Part shown: positions 1 through 8,287 of the stretch, piece after piece
Numbering within the stretch: the first letter of the stretch is position 1
Layout: every line of letters begins with the position of its first letter
Source of the DNA: Halomarina pelagica
Lineage (GTDB): Archaea; Halobacteriota; Halobacteria; Halobacteriales; Haloarculaceae
NCBI RefSeq assembly: GCF_024228315.1
Contig: NZ_CP100454.1
Span: 2,790,001-2,854,000, forward strand
DNA: 64,000 bases
Direction of reading: 5' to 3'
Notes under the pieces: generated by a model
Databases searched by the model: none
Seen by the model: only the letters and a program-made list of their open reading frames with translations
What the model was told of the DNA's origin: nothing
Position numbers and translations under genes: made by a program

Positions 1-2
1 AG

Positions 3-920
3 GAACTGTGGCGGGCGGACCCCGGCATCGGGAGCGCCGTCGGGTCGGCCGGCTTCGGCACGTCCATGATCACCCGGTTCGGCGACGAGTGGATGAAGGA
101 GGAGTGGCTCCCGCAGATCACCGCGGGCGAGGCCGTCTCCTGCTCCTGCATCTCCGAGCCCGCCCACGGCTCTGACGTCGCCGGCATCGAGACCACCGCG
201 GAGCGCGACGGCGACGAGTGGGTGATCGACGGGAACAAGATGTGGATCACCAACGGGACGGTCGCCGACGTGGGCGTCGTCATGGCGAAGACCGACCCGG
301 GCGAGGGCCACAAGGGCATCAGCGCGATCCTCGTCCCCACGGACGCCGACGGCTTCGAGCCGACGAAGATCGACAACAAGCTCGGCATCCGCGCCTCCGA
401 CCTCGCGGAGATCGTCCTCGACGGCGTGCGCGTCCCCGAGGAGAACCTCATCGGCGAGGAGAACCGCGGGTTCTACCAGCTGATGAACTTCTTCGCCGGG
501 GGGCGCGCGAGCGTCGCCTCCCAGGCGGTCGGCGCGGCCCAGGGCGCGCTCGACGCGGCCATCGACTACGCGAACGAGCGCGAGCAGTTCGGCCAGAAGA
601 TCGGCGAGTTCCAGGCGCTCCGCCACAAGCTCGCCGACATGGCGACGAAGGTCGAGGCCGCCCGCTCGCTCACCTACCGCGCCGCGGGCTACGCCGAGGA
701 GGGCGACCGCGACCGCGGCATGAAGTACGCGAGCATGGCGAAGCTGTTCGCCTCGGAGAACGCGGTCGAGGTCGCGGACGACGCGCTCCAGGTGTTCGGC
801 GGCTCGGGTTACGTCACCGACTACCCCGCCGAGCGCTACTACCGCGACGCCCGCATCACGAAGATCTACGAGGGGACGAGCGAGATCCAGAAGAACATCA
901 TCGCCGACCGCATCCTCTGA
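3..920 (+). CDS. Acyl-CoA dehydrogenase (5' end outside window)
   Basis: FAD enzyme that introduces the alpha-beta double bond into acyl-CoA, the first oxidative step of beta-oxidation or branched-chain acyl-CoA breakdown. The open frame runs through the left window edge (codon phase from base 3), so the N-terminal helical domain is cut. Visible are the middle beta domain (ISEPAHGSDVAG, then KMWITNG), the C-terminal helical domain with REQFGQKIGEFQ, and the ending YEGTSEIQ, where the Glu of YEGT is the usual catalytic base. The alpha/beta hydrolase gene starts 9 nt after the stop, suggesting co-transcription. The acyl-chain specificity cannot be read from the sequence. Confidence 0.95.
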   Translation, partial: ELWRADPGIGSAVGSAGFGTSMITRFGDEWMKEEWLPQITAGEAVSCSCISEPAHGSDVAGIETTAERDGDEWVIDGNKMWITNGTVADVGVVMAKTDPGEGHKGISAILVPTDADGFEPTKIDNKLGIRASDLAEIVLDGVRVPEENLIGEENRGFYQLMNFFAGGRASVASQAVGAAQGALDAAIDYANEREQFGQKIGEFQALRHKLADMATKVEAARSLTYRAAGYAEEGDRDRGMKYASMAKLFASENAVEVADDALQVFGGSGYVTDYPAERYYRDARITKIYEGTSEIQKNIIADRIL

Positions 921-929
921 GCCCCGAAG

Positions 930-1787
930 ATGACCGACCCCGATCACACCGCGAACGGTCCCGACCACCGCGCCTGGACCGACGCCCAGGCTGAGACGAC
1001 CGTCGAGGTGGACGGCCACGAGGTGTCGATGGCCTACTACGACGAGGGCGAGGGCCACCCCGTCGTCTTCCTCCACGGCATCCCGACGTGGTCGTTCCTC
1101 TGGCGGCGGATCGCGCCCCCGCTCGCGGACGACGTTCGGACGATAGTCCCCGACCTCGTCGGCTACGGCAACAGCGACCGGCGGGACGGCTTCGACCGCT
1201 CGATCCGCGCCCAGGAGCTGGCCGTCGCCGACCTGATCGACGGGCTGGGCCTCGAGACCGTCTCGCTGGTCGCCCACGACATCGGCGGGGGCGTCGCGCT
1301 CCGCTACGCGGCCCACGAACCGGACCGGGTGGAGAGGCTCGTCCTCTCGAACGCGGTCTGCTACGACTCCTGGCCCGTCGAGTTCGTCACCACGATGGGC
1401 CTGCCGAGGACCGCGGAGATGGCCCCCGACGAATTCGAGGCGAAGCTGGATTTCGCGTTCGCCGACGGGCTCCACGGCGACGACGCGGACCCAGAGTGGC
1501 TCGACGGCATGAAGGCACCGTGGCTGGCGGAGGGCGGCCGCCGCGCGCTCGCCCGCGCCGCCGTCGCCACGAACACGAACCACACGACGGAGATCGACTA
1601 CGACGCGATCGACGCCGACGTGCTGTGCCTGTGGGGCGCTGACGACCGGATGCAGCCGCTCTCGTACGGCGAGCGCCTCGCGGCGGACCTCGGCGGCGAG
1701 GTCGTCGAACTCGAGCGCGCCTACCACTGGGTCGTCGAGGACCGCCCCGAGGCGTACCTCGAGGCCTGCCGGGAGTTCCTCGGATGA
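930..1787 (+). CDS. Alpha/beta-fold hydrolase (haloalkane dehalogenase/epoxide hydrolase-like)
   Basis: A 285-aa cytoplasmic alpha/beta hydrolase. The oxyanion-hole segment HGIPTWSFLWR lies at residues 49-59, the nucleophile elbow AHDIGGG has Asp117, the acid is Asp238/239 in WGADDR and the base is His266 in AYHWVVEDRPEAY. An Asp nucleophile points to the haloalkane dehalogenase/epoxide hydrolase branch rather than a Ser esterase. However, the halide-binding Trp that follows the nucleophile in true dehalogenases is Ile here, so dehalogenation is not supported. It begins 9 nt downstream of the acyl-CoA dehydrogenase and probably shares its transcript. The substrate is unknown. Confidence 0.88.
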   Translation: MTDPDHTANGPDHRAWTDAQAETTVEVDGHEVSMAYYDEGEGHPVVFLHGIPTWSFLWRRIAPPLADDVRTIVPDLVGYGNSDRRDGFDRSIRAQELAVADLIDGLGLETVSLVAHDIGGGVALRYAAHEPDRVERLVLSNAVCYDSWPVEFVTTMGLPRTAEMAPDEFEAKLDFAFADGLHGDDADPEWLDGMKAPWLAEGGRRALARAAVATNTNHTTEIDYDAIDADVLCLWGADDRMQPLSYGERLAADLGGEVVELERAYHWVVEDRPEAYLEACREFLG

Positions 1788-1824
1788 TCGAAAGTCTCAC
1801 GGTCGAAGACGGGGAGGCACCGCT

Positions 1825-2361
1825 ATGAGCAGCCCCGGAACGAACACCGACCCGGACGAGGCCCCCGACTGGGAGTTCAAGGAGCGGGACGTCCTCATCC
1901 TGAAGGAACTCTCGGCGGACTCACAGCTCTCCTCGCGGGAACTCGCGCGCATCCTCGAGGAGAAGTACGGCATCGAGGTCTCGCACGTCACCGTCAGCGA
2001 GTCGATCCGCGGGATGCGCGAGCAGGGCGTCTTTCGCGAGGCGATCGTCCCGAACGAGGAGTACTTCATCTTCGGCATGTTCGAGTTCAAGCTCAATCCC
2101 GAGCACTTCGCGGAGACGTGGCGCGACGCGCTCGACGCCATCTGCCAGTCGCCGAACACCCTCTTCATGTTCCTCTCCGACGGCGAGTACCAGTGGAAGT
2201 CTGTCATGATGTTCCCCAACCGCTCTGCCGAGTCGAAGTGGATCCACGAGTTCTACAAGGAACACGGCCACGCCATCCAGAACATCCGCAACTCCGTCGT
2301 CCACAACGTCCTCAAGTTCCGCACGGACCCGGCGATCTTAGAGAGCCTCTATCGGGAGTGA
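1825..2361 (+). CDS. Lrp/AsnC-like winged-helix regulator
   Basis: A 178-aa DNA-binding protein. Residues about 18-75 form a winged helix typical of Lrp/AsnC proteins (LKELSADSQLSSRELARILE, then SHVTVSESIRGM as recognition helix). The C-terminal part, about 85-175, is a haloarchaeal-type sensor domain rather than a clear RAM domain. It starts 37 nt after the hydrolase stop on the same strand, so it may be the local regulator of the acyl-CoA catabolic genes; that role is inferred from position only. The start ATG is the first in frame. Confidence 0.8.
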   Translation: MSSPGTNTDPDEAPDWEFKERDVLILKELSADSQLSSRELARILEEKYGIEVSHVTVSESIRGMREQGVFREAIVPNEEYFIFGMFEFKLNPEHFAETWRDALDAICQSPNTLFMFLSDGEYQWKSVMMFPNRSAESKWIHEFYKEHGHAIQNIRNSVVHNVLKFRTDPAILESLYRE

Positions 2362-2431
2362 GCGAGAGCGATCGAACTCCGGCGGGCGTGCGGAGCGTAG
2401 GCTTTTGGACGGGTAGCCCGTATTCCGGGGT

Positions 2432-3220
2432 ATGGTCGTTTCGTCGGGTGCCGATCGTTCGTACGCGTCCTACGTCGTCGCGGTCGTCGCCGCCGTCCTC
2501 CTGGCCGCCGTCGGTCTCGGCGTGGGCGTCGGTCTCGTTCAGGTCGCCGGTCTCACGCTCGCCACCGCCGGCGTACCGATCACCCGCGGTCTCAGCCTCG
2601 TGCTGTCGCTGCTGCTCGTCCAGGGCGTCGGCGTCCTCCTCGTCGCCGGCCTCTACCTCTGGCTGAGCGGACGGGGGCTGTCGTTCGTCGGCGTCCGCGT
2701 CCCGACGAAGCGCGATCTCGTCTGGGTGGTGAGCGGCTACGCGCTTGCGCTCGTCGCCAACTTCGCCGTCGCGATCCTCCGGATCGTCGCGGACGTTCGC
2801 TCCGCGGAGAACGACGTCATCGGCCTCGTCCGACCGGAGCCAGAACTGCTCCTCCTGCTCATCCCGGCGTCGTTCCTGCTGATCGGTCCCGGCGAGGAAC
2901 TCCTCTTTCGCGGCATCGTCCAGGGGCGGCTCCGCGAGTCGTTCGGTCCCGCGCTCGGCATCGGGCTGGCGACGCTCATCTTCGTCGTCATCCACTACCC
3001 CTCGCTCTCGGGGACGCCCGGCGGGCGGGCGGTCTACATCACCGGACTGGCGCTCCCGGCGCTCGTGTTCGCCGTCGCCTACGAGGCGACCGACAACATC
3101 GTCGTCCCGTCGCTCATCCACGGCGCGTACAACGCCACGCTGTTCGCGCTGGCCTACGTCGCGCTGAAGTACGCGCCCGAGGCGGGGGCGACGGCGGCGC
3201 TGGCGCTGCTGCCGTACTGA
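2432..3220 (+). CDS. CPBP-family intramembrane metalloprotease
   Basis: A 262-aa polytopic membrane protein of the CPBP (CAAX prenyl protease 2/bacteriocin-processing, Abi) family. Hydrophobic segments lie at about 12-45, 54-78, 96-121, 138-152, 173-188, 200-216 and 233-250. Family motifs are present: EELLFRG (Glu155, Glu156, Arg160), His188 in FVVIHYPS and His230/Asn234 in SLIHGAYN, which together form the metal-dependent active site. The physiological substrate is unknown. It converges with the MaoC gene, with the two stop codons directly abutting at 3220/3221. Confidence 0.88.
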   Translation: MVVSSGADRSYASYVVAVVAAVLLAAVGLGVGVGLVQVAGLTLATAGVPITRGLSLVLSLLLVQGVGVLLVAGLYLWLSGRGLSFVGVRVPTKRDLVWVVSGYALALVANFAVAILRIVADVRSAENDVIGLVRPEPELLLLLIPASFLLIGPGEELLFRGIVQGRLRESFGPALGIGLATLIFVVIHYPSLSGTPGGRAVYITGLALPALVFAVAYEATDNIVVPSLIHGAYNATLFALAYVALKYAPEAGATAALALLPY

Positions 3221-3679
3221 TCAGACGACGAGCGACCGCAGTTCGCAGGACAGCACGACCGTCCCCTCGCCGGTGACCACCTCGGCGTCGTAGGTGAGCA
3301 CGCCGTTGCCGACGGGGTGGTCGCGCGGCTCCTTGTCCGTCACCTCGAGTTCCACGTGGACGGTGTCGCCGATGAACGTCGGCGCGCGGAACCGGAGCCG
3401 ATCGACGCCGTAGAAGGCGACGACGGCGTCCCGCTCGGCGGTCGTCCGGGACTGCCAGAGCAGCCCCGTCATCACCGAGAAGACGAGCGCGCCGTGGACG
3501 ATCCGCTCGCCGAAGTCCGACTCGGCCATCGCCTCGGCGTCGGTGTGGAGGTGGTTGAAGTCGCCGCTGACGCCCGCGAAGTTCGTCACGTCCGCCTCGG
3601 TGATCGTACGCCCCTGCGTGGTGACGCGCTTGCCGACCGCCGTGCGCTCGAAGACGCTCTCTCCCGCCCCCTCACTCAT
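3221..3679 (-). CDS. MaoC-family (R)-specific enoyl-CoA hydratase-like protein
   Basis: A single-hotdog hydratase of 152 aa. The hydratase-2 motif is intact as SGDFNHLHTDAEA, giving Asp40 and His45 as the catalytic pair that adds water to trans-2-enoyl-CoA. I place the start at the ATG at 3679, which overlaps the upstream thioesterase stop by 8 nt; an ATG three codons earlier (3688) is also possible. It is the last gene of a tightly overlapped operon with the thioesterase and the dehydrogenase/hydratase fusion, which supports a role in acyl-CoA metabolism. Confidence 0.88.
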   Translation of the reverse strand: MSEGAGESVFERTAVGKRVTTQGRTITEADVTNFAGVSGDFNHLHTDAEAMAESDFGERIVHGALVFSVMTGLLWQSRTTAERDAVVAFYGVDRLRFRAPTFIGDTVHVELEVTDKEPRDHPVGNGVLTYDAEVVTGEGTVVLSCELRSLVV

Positions 3680-4133
3680 CGCCCTCACCCCGGAAGAGCC
3701 GGTAGGTCGTCCCGCCGGTGGCGACGGTCTTCTCAGTCCCGTCCGGCGCGGTGCTCGTGACGGTCGCCTCCGTGACGCCCATCGAGCGCCCGGCGCGGAC
3801 CACCTCGCCCACAGCGCGGACGTCGCCGCGAGCGGGCCGGACGTAGCGCACGTTGAGGTCGGTCGTCGTGAGGAAGGTCGTCTCGGGGCGCTCGAAGGTC
3901 GAACGCAGGGCGAACCCGCTCACGGTGTCGATCAGCGTCGCCGTGATCCCGCCGTGCATCGTCCCGCTCGCGAGGTTGGCGAACTTCTCGTCGAACGGGA
4001 TCGTCATGGCGACCCGCCCCGGTTCGAGCACCGCGAAGTCCAGGTCGAGCCACCGGAAGAGGCCGTGATCGCCGACCTCGGCGCGGAGACGGCGCTCGGC
4101 CGCGTCGGCGTCGCAATCGGCGTCCGCGCTCAT
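3672..4133 (-). CDS. PaaI-type hotdog thioesterase
   Basis: A 153-aa single-hotdog acyl-CoA thioesterase. The segment FANLASGTMHGGITATLID carries the family HGG motif in the central helix, and LNVRYVRPARGD follows as in PaaI/YdiI-like enzymes. The long in-frame upstream extension is antisense-type shadow; the start at 4133 is chosen because it overlaps the preceding fusion gene's stop as ATGA. Translational coupling with a beta-oxidation fusion enzyme and a MaoC hydratase suggests release of CoA from stalled or aromatic acyl-CoA intermediates. Confidence 0.88.
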   Translation of the reverse strand: MSADADCDADAAERRLRAEVGDHGLFRWLDLDFAVLEPGRVAMTIPFDEKFANLASGTMHGGITATLIDTVSGFALRSTFERPETTFLTTTDLNVRYVRPARGDVRAVGEVVRAGRSMGVTEATVTSTAPDGTEKTVATGGTTYRLFRGEGDE

Positions 4134-6085
4134 CGCCCCTCGAACTCGGGGTCGCGCTTCTCGGCGAACGCGGCGGTGCCCTCGGCCGCGTCGTCGGTGC
4201 TGATGAGGAGGCCGAAGCCCTGGCTCTCCAGCTTGAGCCCGGCGTCGAGACTCGCGTCCGCGCCCTCGTCCATGACCGACTTGGCGACCTCCAGGGCGAT
4301 CGGCGGTCCCTCGACGACGTCGTCGACGAACTCCGCGACCACGTCGTCGAACTCCTCTCCGTCCACGGCGCGGTTGATCAGCCCCCACTCCTCGGCCCGC
4401 TCCGCGTCGATGCGGTTGCCACGGAAGACGAGTTCCTTCGCCCGACACTCCGTGAGCATCCGCATCGCGCGCTGGGTGCCGCCGCCGCCGGGGATCAGCC
4501 CGAGGGTGATCTCGGGGAAGCCGAACTCCGAGTCCGCCGTGGCGATGCGGAGGTCGCAGGCGAGCGCGAGTTCGTGGCCCCCGCCCAGACAGTACCCGTC
4601 GATCTTCGCGATCGTGGGCCGCGGGAACGACGCGACGGTCTCGAACATCTCGGTCACGTCCATCGCGTCCGTGGGACGCAACTCGCCGAAGCCCCCGATG
4701 TCGGCCCCCGCCGAGAACGCCCGGTCGCCCGCGCCCTCGAACGTGACACAGCGCACCTCCTCGGCGTCCGCGTCGTTCAGGAGGTGGGTGATCTCCTCCA
4801 TGAGGTCCTGGGAGAGGGCGTTCAGCCGCTCGGGACGGTCGAGTTCGACCGCCAGCACGCCCCGGTCGTCGAGTTCGTGGTTCAGGAACTGGTAGTCGCG
4901 CCCGCCGTCGCCGCCGTAGTCGTAGAAGCCCGCGCCCGCCTCCTCGCCGGTCCGCCCCGACTCGACCAGTTCGACGAGGTAGTCGGCTGGCTCGTAGCGC
5001 GCCTCGCCCGTCTCCTCGTGGAGCGTCCTGAGCTTGTCGAGCACCGTATCGAGGCCGTACTTGTCCGCCCGTCGGCACGGTCCCTCGGGGTAGCCCCCGC
5101 CGAGGCGCATCCCGGTGTCGATCGCCTCCGCGGTCGCGACGTCGTTCCCGACGAGCTTCGCCGCCTCGTTGATCATCCGAGCCTCGACGCGCAGCGTGTC
5201 GAAGCCCTCGCCGTCGCCGGGTTCGTAGGTCGGGCCGTCTCCCTCCTCGTACTCGTAGTACCCCCGCCCGGTCTTCCGCCCGAGGTCGCCCGCGTCCACC
5301 TTCTCCTGGACGATGGGCGGGATCGGCTTGCCCGCCTCCTTGCGGACGTGGTAGCCGATGTCGATGCCCGTGAGATCCGAGAGTTCGAACGGCCCCATCG
5401 GGTACCCCTTCCGGTGGACCATCGCGGCGTCGGCCCCCTCGATCGTGGCCTCACCCTCGCTCACCATCCAGGCCGCCTCGTCGCCGAACGGCCCGAGCAC
5501 GGAGTTGACGACGAAGCCGTTGACGTCCTTCCTGACGTAGATGGGGGTCTTGTCGATCGACTCGACGAAGGCGTAGGCGAGTTCGGCGGTCTCGTCGGTG
5601 GTCCGCTCGCCGTAGATCACCTCGACGAGGTCCATCTTCACCGGCGGGTTGAAGAAGTGCATCCCGACGACCTGCTCGGGGCGGCTAGTCGCGGAGGCGA
5701 TCTCCGTGATCGACAGCGAGGAGGTGTTCGACGCCAGGATCGCGTGCTCGGGCGCGAGATCGTCGAGTTCGGCGAAGATCTCCCGCTTCAGGTCCATCCG
5801 CTCGGGGGCGACCTCGACGACGAAGTCGGCGTCCGCGACCGTCTCGCCGAGGTCGACGGCGGTGTCGATCCGGGAGAGCACCTCCTCGGGGTCCTGGTCG
5901 ATCAGGCCCTTCTCCGCGAGTTTCTCGAGGCTCCAGGCGATCGATTCGTAGCCCTCCCGGACGATGTCCTCCTCTATGTCCCGCATGCGCACGTCGTAGC
6001 CGGCGAGCGCGACGACCTCGGCGATGCCGTGGCCCATGTTGCCCGCGCCCAGTACCGCGACACGTTGTACGTCACCTAACTCCAT
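4130..6085 (-). CDS. 3-hydroxyacyl-CoA dehydrogenase / enoyl-CoA hydratase fusion
   Basis: A 651-aa bifunctional beta-oxidation enzyme. The N-terminal half is a 3-hydroxyacyl-CoA dehydrogenase: Rossmann motif GAGNMGHG at residues 13-20, catalytic His in GMHFFNPP, and two C-terminal 3HCDH domains ending near residue 390. The C-terminal crotonase domain has the oxyanion segment AFSAGADIGGF and both catalytic Glu residues, in GGGHELALACD and FPEITLGLIPGG. The order, dehydrogenase first, is the archaeal arrangement and the reverse of bacterial FadB/FadJ. It is the first gene of the three-gene operon, and its stop overlaps the thioesterase start. Confidence 0.95.
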   Translation of the reverse strand: MELGDVQRVAVLGAGNMGHGIAEVVALAGYDVRMRDIEEDIVREGYESIAWSLEKLAEKGLIDQDPEEVLSRIDTAVDLGETVADADFVVEVAPERMDLKREIFAELDDLAPEHAILASNTSSLSITEIASATSRPEQVVGMHFFNPPVKMDLVEVIYGERTTDETAELAYAFVESIDKTPIYVRKDVNGFVVNSVLGPFGDEAAWMVSEGEATIEGADAAMVHRKGYPMGPFELSDLTGIDIGYHVRKEAGKPIPPIVQEKVDAGDLGRKTGRGYYEYEEGDGPTYEPGDGEGFDTLRVEARMINEAAKLVGNDVATAEAIDTGMRLGGGYPEGPCRRADKYGLDTVLDKLRTLHEETGEARYEPADYLVELVESGRTGEEAGAGFYDYGGDGGRDYQFLNHELDDRGVLAVELDRPERLNALSQDLMEEITHLLNDADAEEVRCVTFEGAGDRAFSAGADIGGFGELRPTDAMDVTEMFETVASFPRPTIAKIDGYCLGGGHELALACDLRIATADSEFGFPEITLGLIPGGGGTQRAMRMLTECRAKELVFRGNRIDAERAEEWGLINRAVDGEEFDDVVAEFVDDVVEGPPIALEVAKSVMDEGADASLDAGLKLESQGFGLLISTDDAAEGTAAFAEKRDPEFEGR

Positions 6086-6205
6086 GGCTTCAGGCGCGTC
6101 GGAGAGGGCTTAATTCCTGCGACGACGGTTAGCATTGTTCGAGAATTCCTCCGATAACGCACCAACGATTCGTCATGAGAGAAAAGTTCGAACGATGGTA
6201 GACGA

Positions 6206-7810
6206 TCAGACGGGCTGTCCTTCCTCCCCCGTTTCCTCGTCGCGGAGCTTGAACTTCTGAACCTTCCCGCTCGGGTTCTTCGGGAGTTCGTCCACGAAGT
6301 AGTACCGCCGCGGGCGCTTGAAGTCCGCCACGTCGTCGCTCCCGAGCAGGTGCGAATCGAGCGCCTCCGCCGTCGTATCGCCCACTACGAAGGCGACGAC
6401 GCGCTCGCCCCACTCGTCGTCCGGTTCGCCGACGACCGCCGCCTCGACGACGTCCGGGTGCGAGAACAGCGCGTCCTCGACCTCCGTCGGGTAGACGTTC
6501 TCGCCGCCGGAGATGATCATGTCGTCCTTGCGGTCGACCACGTAGAGGTACCCGTCCTCGTCGCGGTAGCCCAGGTCGCCGGTGTAGTACCACGTCTTCC
6601 CGTCTGCCTCGCGCAGCGATCGGGCGGTGGCGTCCGGGCGCTTCCAGTACTCGCGCATGGTGCACGGCCCCGAGAAGAGGATCTCGCCGACCGCTCCCGC
6701 CTCGACCTCGTCGCCCGGATCGCCGTCCGGCGTGACGATCCGCAGGTCGTGGTTGAGCGCGGGCAGGCCCGCCGAGCCGAGTTTCGGGAGCTGCTCGTCG
6801 GGGTGCTGGAACGTCCCACAGGGGCCGATCTCGGTCATCCCGTAGGCCTGCAGGTAGTCCTCGCAGAACTCCTCCATACACCCCTCGAGCACGCGGCGGG
6901 GCATCGGCGACGCGCCGTAGAAGCCGATCTCGAGCGAGGAGACGTCCGCGTCCACCTCGGGGGCGACCTGCAGGAGCGCGTTCCAGGCCGTCGGCGCGGC
7001 GAACAGCTGGGTGACGCGGTGTTCCTCGATCGCCCGCAGGACCGCCGCGGGGTCGAACTCGTGGTGGACGACGGAGGTCGCGCCGACGTGGACGCGCGGG
7101 AACAGGTTGGCGTGGAGTTCCGCGCAGTGATAGAGCGGGAGGACCGACAGCCCGACGGCGTTCCTGTCGATGCCGCTCTCGGCGATGCAGACGAGGCTGT
7201 GCTCGACCATGTCGCGGTGCTCGTGGACCACGCCCTTCGGCCGGCCCGTCGTCCCCGAGGTGTAGATGAAGGCGTAGACGTCGTCTTCGGCCACGTCCGC
7301 GTCCGGCCGGGCGGCGTCGCCGCCCGCGAGCACCTCGTAGAAGTCGCGGGCGAAGTCGGGCGTCTCGCCGTCGGGAGCGTCCGACCCCTCGGCCGTCGGG
7401 GCCGCCGGGCCGTCGACGTAGAGGTACTCCTCGACCGTCTCCAGGTCCGGACGCGCTCCCGCGACGGCCTCGCGGGTGCCCGCCTCGAAGACGACGAGGC
7501 TCGACCCGGCGTCGTTCAGGATGAACTCGATCTCGCCCGCGGGGAGGCGGTAGTTGAGCGGGTTGAACACCGCCCCGAGCTTCGCGCAGGCGTAGACCGT
7601 CAGGACGAGTTCGCTCCCGTTGAACAGCACTGTCGAGACCCGATCGCCCTTCTCGACGCCGAGGTCGGCGAGGGCGTTCGCCAGGCGGTTCGCCCGCTCG
7701 TCGAACTCGGCGTACGTGAAGCGCTGGCCCCGCCGCGGGTAGACGACGGCGTCCTTCGACGGGTACTTGGCCGCCGACCGTTCGAGGGTGTCAGCTATCG
7801 TGGTAGACAT
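6206..7810 (-). CDS. AMP-forming acyl-CoA synthetase
   Basis: A 534-aa member of the ANL adenylating superfamily that activates a carboxylic acid with ATP and CoA. The P-loop-like motif YTSGTTGRPKG, the aromatic motif YGMTEIGP and the hinge YYTGDLGYRDEDGYLYVVDRK are intact, and the C-terminal Lys lies in NPSGKVQKFKLR. The frame stays open far upstream, but MSTTIADTLERSAAKYP at 7810 matches the usual family N-terminus, so I start there. It sits 120 nt upstream of the beta-oxidation operon in the same direction and probably feeds it; the acid specificity is unknown. Confidence 0.93.
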   Translation of the reverse strand: MSTTIADTLERSAAKYPSKDAVVYPRRGQRFTYAEFDERANRLANALADLGVEKGDRVSTVLFNGSELVLTVYACAKLGAVFNPLNYRLPAGEIEFILNDAGSSLVVFEAGTREAVAGARPDLETVEEYLYVDGPAAPTAEGSDAPDGETPDFARDFYEVLAGGDAARPDADVAEDDVYAFIYTSGTTGRPKGVVHEHRDMVEHSLVCIAESGIDRNAVGLSVLPLYHCAELHANLFPRVHVGATSVVHHEFDPAAVLRAIEEHRVTQLFAAPTAWNALLQVAPEVDADVSSLEIGFYGASPMPRRVLEGCMEEFCEDYLQAYGMTEIGPCGTFQHPDEQLPKLGSAGLPALNHDLRIVTPDGDPGDEVEAGAVGEILFSGPCTMREYWKRPDATARSLREADGKTWYYTGDLGYRDEDGYLYVVDRKDDMIISGGENVYPTEVEDALFSHPDVVEAAVVGEPDDEWGERVVAFVVGDTTAEALDSHLLGSDDVADFKRPRRYYFVDELPKNPSGKVQKFKLRDEETGEEGQPV

Positions 7811-7891
7811 ACACGCGGTACGCGTTGGCGAGGGTCGTAATTCTACCGTCGCCTTCGAAACGTTGAAACGCGGCTTGGCCGACCTTGAGGT

Positions 7892-8176
7892 ATGGAACTC
7901 CGGGTCATCGAGAACGAACCGACCGAACTCGCGATCGAGATCGCCGGCGAGGACCACACGTTCATGAACGTACTGAAGGGGGCGCTCCTGGAGACGGAGG
8001 GCGTCGCCGCCGCGACCTACGACGTGAACCCCGAGCAGTCGGGGGGGCAGACCGACCCCATCCTCACCGTCAAGACCGAGGGGGGCGTCGACCCGCTCGA
8101 CGCGCTCGAGGCCGCCGCGCAGAACGTGAAGGACAAGTCGACCGCCTTCCGCGAGGCCTTCGAGTCGGCGGCCTGA
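7892..8176 (+). CDS. rpoL: DNA-directed RNA polymerase subunit L (Rpo11)
   Basis: A 94-aa archaeal homologue of eukaryotic RPB11 and of the bacterial alpha-subunit N-terminal domain. The family signature [15 protein letters not shown] (residues 20-34) is followed by a segment corresponding to PxxxLxVxT in relatives (DPILTVKT). It pairs with subunit D in the assembly platform of RNA polymerase. Its length is the normal one for the family. It diverges from the acyl-CoA synthetase with an 81-nt shared promoter region. Confidence 0.97.
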   Translation: MELRVIENEPTELAIEIAGEDHTFMNVLKGALLETEGVAAATYDVNPEQSGGQTDPILTVKTEGGVDPLDALEAAAQNVKDKSTAFREAFESAA

Positions 8177-8287
8177 ATCGGGGATCGAACCATCGGCGTC
8201 CTCGCCGGTCCCCTCACGGTCACCGCCGACGACGGTCTCGCCCTGTTCGTCGTCTTCGGAACGTTCGTCCTGCTCGCGGTTCGCCGC

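Noticed and set aside
930-1787. Haloalkane dehalogenase as a firm name
   Set aside because: The second halide-binding residue, Trp after the nucleophile Asp, is replaced by Ile.
6070-6080. CACCTAACTCC at the fusion gene start as an iron box
   Set aside because: It is inside the coding start and lacks the opposite TTAGG arm.
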